In this document: piece by piece, positions 36,100 to 46,344 of the stretch
Numbering within the stretch: the stretch's first letter is position 1
How the letters are laid out: every line of letters starts with the position of its first letter
From: Lates calcarifer
Taxonomy: Eukaryota > Chordata > Actinopteri > Centropomidae
Direction of reading: 5' to 3'
DNA: 64,000 nt
Assembly (NCBI RefSeq): GCF_001640805.2
Contig: NC_066845.1
Span: 19,532,307-19,596,306 of the forward strand
Notes under the pieces: generated by a model
Databases searched by the model: none
What the model saw: only the letters and a program-made list of their open reading frames with translations
What the model was told of the DNA's origin: nothing
Position numbers and translations under genes: made by a program

Positions 36100-36560
36100 C
36101 AAGGAGATGGGCTAGAAAGTGAGAAGAGAGGGGCGGAGAAGGAAGGGAAGAAAAGCAGCCGCGGCACTGATATTGATCTTCTGCCAGAGAGATTGATAGA
36201 GCAATAAGGAGCTGAGGAGAGGAGAGATGAGAAGTGGAGTAGAGGAGGTGGAGGACGGCAAGGTGAGAGAGAGAGGATTGCAGGGTGTGAGATGAATGGA
36301 TGGCAGGGCAAGGGCGGGAGAGAGAGGGAGAGAGGGTGAAGAAAAGATAGAAGCTGAGGAAGGAGGGGGGGGGGGGTGAGAAAGTGATAGACAGTGGATG
36401 AAAAAGAAGGAGAAGATGGGGGAGGTGATGTTGATAAAGTAGCCAGCAAGTGACATCATTTGAGAGGTGAAAGATCAGGTGTCTCTGCCTTAATTAGGTC
36501 AAGGAGAGCAGAGCAATGGGGTGATGGATGAGAGGAGATGGGGGGAAAGCGATAGACACA
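36100..36560. repeat. long polypurine-biased tract with G12
   Basis: Almost 460 bases strongly biased to G and A, with a run of about 12 G at 36365-36376. The opposite strand gives the overlapping 115- and 119-codon Pro/Ser/Leu-rich frames, which are artefacts of this bias. Confidence 0.7.
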
Positions 36561-36780
36561 GAAAAAGAGAGAAAGAGAGATGATTGGATTTTATGTGTAA
36601 AAGGGAATTATGTGTTAGGTTAGCTGAGACACTAAAGGTGACCCTCAGCCGTCTGATGGCACAATACATATTCTTTAATGAAGTCACCAGCAAAGTGCAG
36701 TCACATCTAACTACAGCAGCTCCAGCAGCAGCTCCTGTGTGCTGAGTGAAGACATCAGCAAGTGTGTGTCTGATGGACAT

Positions 36781-36782
<2 letters not shown>

Positions 36783-36848
<66 letters not shown>

Positions 36849-36910
36849 ATGCTCAGACAGGCAGTGTGACATGCGAAGCATAGCATGGGCATCACTCATC
36901 TGCAGCCCCC

Positions 36911-36948
<38 letters not shown>
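36783..36948. repeat. twin (TG)n arrays 65 bases apart
   Basis: (TG)32 at 36783-36847 and (GT)17 at 36913-36948 flank about 65 bases of unique DNA. Further CA/TG-rich tracts follow at 37065-37107, 37211-37262 and (CA)13 at 37388-37414. Confidence 0.95.
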
Positions 36949-37559
36949 CAGTGATATATGGGTGTGTGGCATGGTGAGTGGAGGACCAGCACAGCCATCA
37001 CTCAGGTCCAAGGCCTAATGGAGAGTCCAGGCAGACAGCTAGTTGATAGATGGCCTGACCAGCATACACACACACACAGACACACACACATGCACACACA
37101 TACACACAGTCATCAGATAACAGTACTAATGCCTGACCTCACTCACTACACGTCCTTCAGCAGCGACAGGGGGGGAGAAGGGGATGGAGAAAGAAAAAAA
37201 GAAACAGAAATGTGTGTGTGTGTATGTGTGTGTGCAGTGTGTGTTCCTATGTGTGTGTATTGTGCATTGTGAGTCGCTGGCATGTCTACATGTCTGCCGA
37301 TATGATCTCAATTTCCCTGTTAGTCCCTCTCCCCAGTTTGTCAGGAGCTATTAACATCACCAGGGATCTCTAACTTCCTGGACACAATCACACACACACA
37401 CACACACACACACAAGACTATATGCTCATAATTACACATAATGCCTGCTCTCATGCGCAAGTATGATCAAGAGTGACGCACGCATATACATACACACAAA
37501 CACACCTGCAGCAGCCACTGAAGCCACATGTGTTTCATGTTGGTGCAGGTCACAGTACA

Positions 37560-37690
37560 CAGCCTCCCTTCACTCTTCATTAGCCTCTATTTGAATGAGA
37601 TGCTCTGAGACATTAAGGTAATGTTACAGGCCGATAAAGTATTTAAAGCCCCCCGGGTGTCAATGCAGGGGATGAGAGGGTGGGTTGAGG
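37560..37690. promoter_or_regulatory. candidate conserved non-coding element
   Basis: Contains CTTCATTAGCCTC, TTTGAATGAGATGC, ACATTAAGGTAATG, CCGATAAAGTATTTAAAGCC and CCCCCGGGTGTCAATG. Small and weakly supported. Confidence 0.22.
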
Positions 37691-37959
37691 ACACTGGGGG
37701 CCCAGAGAGGAGGAGGAGGTGGGAAGGTCAGGGAGAGAAGACGTAATCAGACATCTTTTTTTCCAGTTTTTGTAAATTTTCATGAGGAAAATATGCAGAT
37801 GATTGGACCTTCAGAAGTGTTTTCATTCTGTAAACTGCACGACCAAGAAACTGTAACAAGTGAGACACAAATATGTCAAAAGACATTATCATCACAAATA
37901 CAGTACATGTGAGAGCTGCATGGGTCGATTTCCCATCTCTGTGATGTATTAGCACATGA

Positions 37960-39555
37960 CGAAGGTAATGATAGCTTTTAGTGAGTCAGACTCCCAAACA
38001 TAGAAGTAATGATTTACAGTTGGACAACTCTTCCTATTATATTAAGCAGTATTTTTTACTATTTAAGTTTTGCCTGAGTGGCCAAAGCCTAGTATAGTTT
38101 ATTCCTCTGTGCCATAGAGCTTCATGTCATGAGCCATGCTGTTGCACAAGTTGATGTTCCTTCACGACTAACATGGGCATTGTAGTTTAGTTTTCCATCT
38201 TTGAGTTGTAAACACTCACTGTTGCACCAAATGTGTATTAATCCACAGCTGAAAATAGTTCATGACAAATGTGTAATTTCCACCTGTTTGAGTGATGTTT
38301 GCTAAAAGCTGCAGTGCCCAGCTGTGTCAGGAAATTACCTCTAGCCTGTAGAAAAAGTATAAATATTTGTGAACCATTTTTAATATCTGTGTCTGCAATT
38401 TGGAAAGAGAAGAGACATGTCAAAGAATATTGAATGACACCAGTTTCATTCTTTAAGTCTGCAATTTTATTGTAATATAAGCAATTTACTGGATTTCACA
38501 TTTGTTTATTCAGTTTGTTTGTGTTGAATTTGACAGCTTTTGTTTACTAGTTGTGTTTGAGAGTTACTACTTCTTAAATATTTTTTTCAGTTTAAATTTA
38601 CCAGATTCTGTTACATGTAATTTGTAATTATACTTTCAGCACTTTGTAATTTCAGCAACACATCATCATTTCAACCAAGAGGGATATTTTTGGTCATCTT
38701 CAGACTAGTTAGGTCTCAACTTAACTGAATGTATTTTTGTGTGTGTGTAAACCAAGACCTGCACACACACATTAACCACAAACCAGAATCAGTTATATAC
38801 AGTATGCTACAAACTGTTTACGTGTCATATTGTCAACATTAGTAATACCTAGGCGACAATTTAGTAACTATACTCAACCTCATCCACAAAAAATATATTG
38901 TTTGGTAGGACACAGAATCACCAGACTACACGTTCTATCTAGATAACATTTCTAAAGAGACTGTCCTGTAGAACACAAGCCCATAGGCCATTTACAAAAA
39001 ACATGTTACAGTCTCCCTGTCGCCCAAAAAACATTGTCATGCTATACATTAGTACCTGACATTTATTACAAACATTTTCCCCACAGTTACTTCTTCACCC
39101 AGTGACACAAGGACATCTGTTCTGCTTTAAAGACATTGCCATTAGGTGACTTGAGGGAGAGTGAGTGGAATGAGGCCACAAGCAGGTCCTTGTGAAGTAC
39201 GCCTCATTTTACTTTTGTGATAAAACCATTGAAATGATTATATGTGACAAGCTAAAGTGTAGTCTGACAGCAGACAGAGGTAGAGATTTGTCATAATGTT
39301 ATGTGGGATTTAAGTTTTTTAGCATTTGCTAACATTAGCCAACTGAATTAAGAGAGGGTGTAATTGGTTATGAATTAAACTATACATTTGTAAGAGGAAG
39401 AATCTGTTATTTCTGCTTATGTATGTGTGTGTGTATGTGTATGTGTGACAGTCAATATAAACCTGAGCATCTGAGAGGAAGACATCAACCATCAGCATAA
39501 CAAATACCAAGCTTTCAACTCAAATGACTGCAGACACATTAGGAATGGATCTTGC
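37960..39555. other. gene-free intergenic DNA
   Basis: I see no gene in this AT-rich stretch. Confidence 0.45.
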
Positions 39556-39559
39556 TCTG

Positions 39560-39960
39560 TGGACAATGGGTATAGTCTCGCTCCATTGATTTCTCACCAG
39601 CTTTTATTGCACTCCATCGATGGCTAATGCCCCTAAGATCCTGCCACAGTCTGAATTATTCAGCAGGAGCGTTTTGTTTTTGTGTCAGGGCTGCGGGGGT
39701 AATCCTAGATCGGCGATATTTGATGATCTGCTGCAAGAGTAAAGTGTCTATTCTCAGAGTAGCAGAGTGACTTTTTTTCAATGGCCATGGGTCTGATGTG
39801 TGTGTATCAGCTGATGCGAAGTGTCCATATCAGGTTGAGAAAAGGCCCATGACAGCGATATTTAGCATCTGGCTGCATTCCAATATTGTCCCAGGCTGCA
39901 TCAAGGCTTTTCATTTCAAAATGGGACAGACAGGTGGAATGAGACGGAACAGGAGATGAC
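39560..39960. promoter_or_regulatory. candidate enhancer / conserved non-coding block
   Basis: Two sub-blocks (39580-39720 and 39795-39945) with TCCATTGATTTC, ATCGATGGCTAATGCC, GAATTATTCAGC, GGTAATCCTAGATCGGCG, ATATTTGATGATCTGC, GCGATATTTAGCATC and CATTCCAATATTGTCCC. GCGATATTT is shared between the two sub-blocks. No reading frame is meaningful. Confidence 0.35.
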
Positions 39961-40264
39961 CGACTTCTCAGTATCACCGGGGATTAAAAGAGGCATTGAT
40001 AGAATGGTTCAGAAGTGGAAACAATAGCCAAAGATAAGGGAAAAAAATTGAAGAAGAAATGAAGTGAGAGAGCATGCAACAGAGAGTTAGAGACAGAGAG
40101 AAACACAAAAAAGGAGAGTGAAGTGCCCCAGAGAAAATTAAGGAAAGCCACTGAGGATAAGACAACAGCACAGAAGAGATATATGTACGTAGAGAGGGAA
40201 AGAGGGATCCAGAGAGAGGGGAAGAGATGAGAAGAGAGGACAAAAGTGCGTTGGTTAAGATTCA

Positions 40265-40425
40265 GGGCAGGCGGTGGCGCGGGGCTATCATTACCATACA
40301 TCAGGACAATAAATGAGGCTTTCAGCAGGCCGTAATAAGAGTTTGATAAATCATCGGGGCCAGAATTAACTAGACGTCAAAACAATGTGAGGGCCCTGAC
40401 GGATGGCAGAGGAGGGGCCGATGGC
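40265..40425. promoter_or_regulatory. candidate enhancer / conserved non-coding block
   Basis: Contains CTATCATTACCATACATCAG, GACAATAAATGAGGC, GCCGTAATAAG, GATAAATCATCGGGGCC, GAATTAACTAGACGTC and AAAACAATGTG, i.e. homeodomain-like and SOX-like cores in repeat-free DNA. It is followed by a purine-rich tract (40440-40560). Confidence 0.35.
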
Positions 40426-40693
40426 ACAGATTAGTCTAGCTGGAAGTGAAGGAGCGCTGAAGGGAGAGGGGCGAAGAGAGGGGGGAGGAGAGATGCGTGA
40501 GGGAAGGGGGAGTAGGGAAGGAGAGGTGAGGAGCACAAGGACAGAAGCAGGCAGACTGTTAAACAGAGGAATGAGGCGAGGTCTGCTCTGTCACGTTTGT
40601 GTTGATGAGGAAGCTTGCATCACACTACTGCTGAGACAAGAACTGTGTGTGAATTAGTATGTTTCCCGTGTGTGTTGACCTCTAACCTCAGGA

Positions 40694-40695
<2 letters not shown>

Positions 40696-40742
<47 letters not shown>
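40696..40742. repeat. (GT)23 microsatellite
   Basis: A perfect 47-base GT run. Confidence 0.96.
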
Positions 40743-40743
<1 letters not shown>

Positions 40744-40959
40744 CTGCTAATACTGTAAAAAGTTATTGCTGCATGTATCATTTTCCAGAATCTAAGAGGG
40801 TTGTTCTTCATCTGTGTGCATATGTTTGTGTGTGCGTGTCAAGCTCTCAGCACCCCACAGCTAATCCTGTTGGTTACTGTGATGAGAGGTTAGTGCAGTG
40901 CTGCTACTGTCCCCATTCTCCACTTCCCCACAGTCCCCTCCCCACCCCTACCCCCAGTG

Positions 40960-41225
40960 GGTAGCTTTAATTGCCAGGCTCTGACCTTTGCCGAGCAGCA
41001 GTGACAAGGCCTGTCTGTGGCGGTGGGAGGTGGTAGCGGCTCGATTAGCTGTGACAGCAGAGCCCGGCGATCGGAGGGAGAGAGCAAGATAGAGAGAGAA
41101 AGGGAGGGTGGGGGGTGGGGGGTGGAAATGAGAGTGAGCAGAGAGCCAGCACCGGCTAATTGGAGCCCCTCATCCTCGGAGCAGTGAGCTAGAGAGCAGT
41201 CGCAGTGGTCCAGGGCATAGTGACG
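40960..41225. promoter_or_regulatory. candidate conserved non-coding element
   Basis: GC-richer block with GTAGCTTTAATTGCCAGG, GCTCGATTAGCTGTGACAGC, CCCGGCGATCGG and CCGGCTAATTGGAGCCCCTC, split by a purine-rich tract at about 41075-41135. The 193-codon minus-strand frame (the longest in the window) crosses this block, but its protein changes composition with each underlying tract, so I reject it as a gene. Confidence 0.3.
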
Positions 41226-41632
41226 AGTGTTTGAGTGTGTGTTGGGAGGGGAGGCTACGGGGAGAGTCACATCCACTTTGCTCAGCCTGAGCACAATGTG
41301 TGTGGGTGTGTGTGTCTGAAGGTGTATATTGTTTATGTATTGTGGTTTCTGTGTGTATTTCATCAAAAGTGTGTAAAGGTGTGTGTTCTGTCCTGTAGAT
41401 GTCAGACATGTATCTATCCAACCAGTCTGTCTGTGTGCATTTATGCGTGTGTAACTGCACTTGTCTGCCATATTGTATTTGCGGAGCCTTTTTGTGTGAG
41501 TGTGTGTGGCCAGAAAGAGACTAAGTGGAATGGACAGTTAGATTGAACAGAACGAGGCACAATTACCAGGTGACGCTGAGAAGATAATGTTGTCCCAATC
41601 TAACTCACCCCTTAACCTTCTTTCTCTCTCTC

Positions 41633-41653
41633 CACACACACACACACACACAC
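41633..41653. repeat. (CA)10 microsatellite
   Basis: A short CA run just upstream of the candidate splice acceptor at 41685. Confidence 0.92.
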
Positions 41654-41685
41654 GTTCCTTCCCTCTCTCTTTCCGTGTCCTACAG

Positions 41686-41818
41686 GCTAGAATTGAATGG
41701 TCTCTGAAGAGTCACATGGCGAACAGCCTGCAGGCAGAGGCCACCCAACCTTGATCAGCTGTCTTTCTCACACTGCTGTATGCTGGGAGAAGTGAGATGT
41801 CATTCCTTCTTCCATGAA
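41686..41818 (+). other. candidate exon with good splice sites
   Basis: The upstream sequence TTCCCTCTCTCTTTCC then GTGTCCTACAG (AG at 41684-41685) is a strong acceptor. The interval ends in CCATGAA|GTAAGTCAC, a strong donor with GT at 41819-41820. That gives 133 bases. Frame 1 is open for 22 codons (ARIEWSLKSHMANSLQAEAT, then QP) and then reaches TGA, and the other frames stop early. It could be the last coding part plus 3' UTR of a transcript, a non-coding RNA exon, or chance. It is GC-richer than its surroundings and free of repeats, which slightly favours a real element. No partner exon was recognised. Confidence 0.25.
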
Positions 41819-42119
41819 GTAAGTCACATAGTTTGATCCCCACAACACTGCCTGTCAGCAGCTTACATTATATTTTATCTATCTTGTCCGAGAGACCTTG
41901 AGGAAACAAGACTAAGGCTGTGTTCAGACCAAGTTAAGCCTCCTCATTCATCTTAATGAAGCCACAGCCGACAGAAACCACAGTGTCATCTGGCAAAAAA
42001 AGAACCTTTCTTGGCTTTTGCTGCAAAACAGTGCATACCATCCAGGTATGTGTGCATAAGTGGTGCAGTGGCCAATCAAATACATTAGGAGCTGCAAAAT
42101 CCAATCTATGCATTTAGCA

Positions 42120-42345
42120 TCTTACAAGCTTTAACATGCTCATAACATTAATGTTTACAGTGTTCACTATCTCAGCTGAGCATTTCAACATGCTAATGTT
42201 TGCTAAATAGAACTAAACACTAAGTACAGCCAAGAGTGATGGGAAAATCATTAGCTTTGATAGCAACTGCTGGCTTAGATGAAAAGTTATATGAGACAGA
42301 ATTTCAGTCTGGACCAAAGTGGTGGATTGACAGCAAACAAGGCCA
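42120..42345 (+). repeat. dispersed repeat, TTAGCATGCTAACA/ACCAAAGTGGTGG family
   Basis: The order ATTAATGTTTACAGTGTTCA, CATGCTAATGTTTGCTAAAT, ACTAAACACTAAGTACAGCC and TTTCAGTCTGGACCAAAGTG matches a percomorph interspersed repeat as I recall it. Other fragments of the same family in this window lie at 33575-33730 (inverted) and 22225-22325. Confidence 0.6.
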
Positions 42346-42504
42346 GGACTGAAAAAGAAGTTTAAACATCTTACCTGTAGACCTTACCTGTAAGTTACAG
42401 CACTAGCCAAAATTGAAAACTTAATTCTTACTGTGTCATTTTTTATTTTAGCAATGTGTCACGATGAATAAACATGAGATGGAACCACAGTCCGCGTTTT
42501 TAAG

Positions 42505-42610
42505 TAGTTTTTAGTTTCCCACTTATTTAGTAATCTTTTAGAAATCTGAATTCTATTGCAGTAACAGATCTCATCTGTGAGTCAAATACTTTAGCGTTCT
42601 TTCCACCACT
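42505..42610 (-). repeat. possible fragment of the AAGTAAAAGTA-type repeat
   Basis: The segment ends CAAATACTTTAGCGTTCTTT and CCACCACTG, close to the usual border of the fish repeat also seen at 5245-5540. Confidence 0.3.
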
Positions 42611-42614
42611 GATG

Positions 42615-43730
42615 AAATTACTCAGCAACTTGGATCCTGTTTCCAATGAGAATCATTGCTCTCAGATCACAGTTTATTGAAATGCATGAAATGCATCAAA
42701 GATCCTCTGTGTGACAGGATGGTGCTGGAAAACCCAGACTTGGCTGCCTCAGTCCCACAGTCAAAACACACTTCAAATGCAGCTCATTTAGTTGCATTTC
42801 TTCCTCATTTCGGAAACATTATACCCTGATTGGTGACAGCAAAGTGGATGACAGACAGAGAGGAAATGAGGTGCAACCTGGACTCAAACCCACAAAGTCA
42901 TAATCACATGACGCATGTACGTTGAACTTCAGCTGAACCTGGAACCCACAACCACAACCTTCATATCTAATAATATTAAATCTAATATAAAAGAGCACAA
43001 TCCAATTCATACATGTGCTACTACCCTCAACTGCTTCTGATATTAAAGTACAACCACACACTGAATCGTGATGCCACTAAGTGTACTCTGCTTGACAAAA
43101 GAGCAACACTGGGTTTGCCAGAGTAAAGGTTATTGGTTCAGTGGTCCACTCTATTTGGGATGGACGCTTCATTCTGTATACTCCTTGTTAAATATGTCAC
43201 TCTCTTAACTTGCAAACTAGAAAAAACCAGGAGTGAATGATCTAACACAGCAAGGACAAAAAGAGAAGTTAAGAACCTGTGGCTGTATATGTGTGAATTC
43301 CTATAGAATTAAATTAGGCAATAACACATTTCATGATCAAGAATGACTGTTAATGATCATGTTTATGTTATTCTAAACCTGATGTCCACTGGGATGGACA
43401 TTTAATTTTAAAAGTGATGTTGAATTTAGTGTTATAATATTATACCTAGTTCAAGAACCTTGTTATCAGGTAGAAGTTGTATTTTAAAATATTGCATTTG
43501 GCTAGTGTGTGAAAAGTCAGTGGGAGTGCTCGGGGTGGTCTGATCCACCAGGACATTCTGCAAACTTCACATCTGATCTAATCTCACTTTGCTGCAGGGG
43601 GAATATGTCCAAAAACTAATTCACACATGTACTACTTCCCCTTCTCTGTTAGTAATATTAACTAACCCTTTATGGCATGGTGTCAAGTCTTTGACTGACA
43701 AACAGCAGTGTAATGACAACCATCTGGCGT
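42615..43730. other. gene-free intergenic DNA
   Basis: I see no gene. A GGTTTGAGTCC sequence on the minus strand near 42885 resembles a tRNA B-box but has no tRNA fold around it. Confidence 0.45.
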
Positions 43731-43734
43731 AGTA

Positions 43735-43890
43735 ATGAAGGCAGCAGTGGGAATGAGATGTTTTAATTAATGAAAGCCACTCCATTAGCTCTGATGAGTG
43801 GCTTATCAGCTCTGGCTCATTATGCAAATGGAATTAAGATAGCTGAGCGGCCTGCGTCATTAATAACAGAGATGTTAAGGCGTTTTGTTC
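43735..43890. promoter_or_regulatory. candidate enhancer with POU octamer
   Basis: Contains GTTTTAATTAATGAAAGCC, CTCCATTAGCTC, a perfect POU octamer ATGCAAAT at 43822-43829, GGAATTAAG and GCGTCATTAATAACAG. GCCACTC and its reverse complement GAGTGGC bracket the CATTAGC motif, 13 bases apart. Repeat-free and directly followed by a (TA)n array. It is one of the most convincing regulatory-looking blocks here. Confidence 0.42.
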
Positions 43891-43943
43891 AAAGTGACTT
43901 CCTTTGACCAAGGCTAGCGGGCAAAACACACTCAAGTGCTCCA

Positions 43944-43949
<6 letters not shown>

Positions 43950-44002
<53 letters not shown>
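43950..44002. repeat. (TA)27 microsatellite
   Basis: A perfect TA run of about 53 bases, self-complementary. Confidence 0.96.
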
Positions 44003-44004
<2 letters not shown>

Positions 44005-44005
<1 letters not shown>

Positions 44006-44815
44006 TGCTCAGAATGTGTCACCAGGAACACGACAAAGAGCCAAAACTAGCTTGAATACTCCTATCTAATTGATATTGTTTTTAGGACAAAAAAACTTGG
44101 ATAAACTGGCTGTACTCTGCCTAGCACCAAACGGCAGACAAAAAAAGTTAGTTAGTTAAAGTGGATGGACTAACAGTGATCAGATGGACAGAAAAATGAA
44201 ATTAGTCGAATGCCAGTGTTGTTCCATGTCTGTTGAATGAATAATTGTCAATTATTTGCTAGCATATTCACCATAACAACTTTACAGTATAAGGTGATAA
44301 CCCGTGGTAACAAAAAGAAAAATGAAACTTTGTTTTTTCTCTAAATTAAAAATTATCAAGAATGAAAGTGTTTCAGTACCAGTGAATTTCATCTTATTTT
44401 TTTTAACCTCTTAAATTGCTTTTTACTCATTGTCATGCAGTTGTGCATACATTAATGTGCATCTAAGTGTGTGTGTATTTGTTATCATGTGCCCCTGTTC
44501 ATGTATGTGTGCATGTGTGTGTGTGTGTGTTCACATGGGGCGGGGTTGTGCGCCTCTCTTTGACCCTGTGGTCATTAATCTCACTTGCTGTCAGGGTAAT
44601 GGACACTGATGGACAGGATTGTGTTTGCTCTCTCACTTGCTCACACACGCAAACACACACAGAAGTACACACTCACACACATACACACCAGTAACTCTAG
44701 GTGCTGACAGCTTCAAACAGCCCCCCTCCACACACATACACAATTCAGTTACTCATTCACAGCAGCTGACGGCCATTCACTGAATAATCCACAACCTTAC
44801 TAGCTTCTTGCTGGC
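44005..44815. other. gene-free intergenic DNA
   Basis: I see no gene. TG- and CA-rich tracts at 44465-44530 and 44640-44690 produce spurious Cys/His-rich frames. Confidence 0.45.
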
Positions 44816-44818
44816 ACA

Positions 44819-44845
44819 TGTGTGTGTGTGTGTGTGTGTGTGTGT
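44819..44845. repeat. (TG)13 microsatellite
   Basis: A perfect TG run. Confidence 0.94.
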
Positions 44846-45124
44846 CCATGTATGCATGTTAAGTGTTCTCCAGTCAGCTGTCACTCCCTCTGCTGGTCAC
44901 TCACAGCACTCAACAACCTCCCTATTCAAATTGGTAAAACCTGCCTTTGGGCCTTCACCTATTCACTGTCCCACGAGGTTCCTACAATTCTCCAAAACAT
45001 CTGTATGTTACATTTCCAGAGTCACAGTGAGGTTAGCAACACAACCCCCCCACTAGCCAGACCACTTTGTCCAGCCTGCCTGCTTGCTTCCTCCACATTT
45101 CAAAGCAATTACTCCATGTTGATT

Positions 45125-45345
45125 TAGCTGTCATTGGGGGCATGTGTTCGAGCATGATTTATAGAGCGCCCGCCTGGTGCCAGTTGACTCGCGATAAATT
45201 GCACAATATTCCGAAAGCCTCATTTGCTTAGCGCTACATTAGGGGGCCGATGATTGCTACACAAAGCCATGTAAATGAGTTCTGAGAGGGGCCCCATCAC
45301 TCAACATGTCATGTAGCCAATCCCATTATTATTTATGACTGGGAG
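45125..45345. promoter_or_regulatory. candidate enhancer / conserved non-coding block
   Basis: About 220 bases of mid-GC repeat-free DNA with GATTTATAGAGCGCCCGCC, GACTCGCGATAAATTGC, GCACAATATTCCG, CATTTGCTTAGCGCTAC, GGGGGCCGATGATTGC, CATGTAAATGAG and CCCATTATTATTTATGACTG. Several CpGs are retained in a CpG-poor region. No frame is open. This is my strongest by-eye candidate for deep conservation in the window. Confidence 0.48.
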
Positions 45346-45621
45346 CTGGGCCGTGTTTCCTCAGAGGCCAAGCAAGGCTCATATGTGTGCTGTGACAGCT
45401 CTGCTCTGTGTGTGCGTGTGAGAGAGAGTGAGTGTGTGATATAGGCCATATCTGTGTGCTGAGCAGGAAGGAGCCAGGCTGTCTGTGTTATCTGCTGGAG
45501 GGTGAAGATTAAAAGATGGTGATGATTGCGCATGGGCAGATGGAAAGATGACCAACTAACTTGTTCAAACTTCCTCTTTTTCCCTCTTTCAGGCTCTTTG
45601 TCTGTTTCTGTCTCTCACTTG

Positions 45622-45641
45622 TACACACACACACACACACA
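45622..45641. repeat. (CA)10 microsatellite
   Basis: A short CA run downstream of an acceptor-like TTTTTCCCTCTTTCAG at about 45593, for which no donor or frame was found. Confidence 0.9.
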
Positions 45642-46236
45642 CTCACACTTAACAAGCTAATAAATCCAGAGATGTCCCCAAACAAAAGCCTCTTCGGTCC
45701 ACAGACAATGGAGGAGATCAGTGCAGTTCATTGTGTTTATTCTCTCTTATCTCCATCATGTCAGGACCAGCGTGAAGAGCAGCCCAGGACTGGGCCTACA
45801 GTATTTGGCCTTTTTCATGGTCGCTCAGACATGTCATAACACTGCTACTTACATTCACTGCTGTCAAACATGTCAGCTCTCCAAACCATAACAAAGATAA
45901 CAGAGGCTCTGCTCTCAGATCCATCGCTCAGCAAGTGGATATCTGCGTGTGTGTGTGTGTTGACATTACAGCTGAGCTGTTATTTGATCAGAACGGTGAT
46001 CTAAGTGTCTGTGGTGATTAGGTGTAATCTGCTTTCCAGGGCTGTGATCTATGGTCTGCAGCTGGGTGGGGAGGGAGGGTGAGTGTGTGTGTGTCTGTGT
46101 GTGTGGCAGGCAGAAATGACTACAGTAGACAGAAGCTATGCTTTAACTGTTAACATATCATTTTATATATTACTTTTTCTGTACTATTTATAAATATGGA
46201 TAGTGTATGTGCATGTGTATGGAGGTGTGTGTGCAG

Positions 46237-46342
46237 GTGTGTGTGTGTGTGTGTGTTAACATTGTTTTTAGGTATACACAGCAAATCTCATTGTACTTTC
46301 TCTTGGTGCAATAACAATAAAGCATTCTGACTCTGATTCTGA
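46237..46342 (+). mobile_element. GT run plus 3' tail of a non-LTR retrotransposon
   Basis: After a GT run (46237-46256) comes CAAATCTCATTGTACTTTCT, then GCAATAACAATAAAGCATTC and TGACTCTGATTCTGAC. The AATAAA followed by TGAYTC units is the typical 3' end of a fish LINE. It is a different subfamily from the tail at 27585-27797. Only about 80 bases remain. Confidence 0.55.
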
Positions 46343-46344
46343 CA

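Noticed and set aside
40890..41471. 193-codon minus-strand open frame, the longest in the window
   Set aside because: Its residues follow the underlying DNA tracts (His/Thr from CA repeats, Pro/Ser/Leu from purine-rich DNA), there is no domain, and it crosses a regulatory-looking block.
42360..42395. Tandem donor sites on the minus strand (CAGGTAAGG and CAGGTAAGA)
   Set aside because: No upstream exon with an acceptor or open frame is visible, and the surrounding DNA is AT-rich intergenic sequence next to a repeat.
43735..43830. microRNA hairpin
   Set aside because: Only a 7-base inverted pair is present; the stem is far too short for a precursor.
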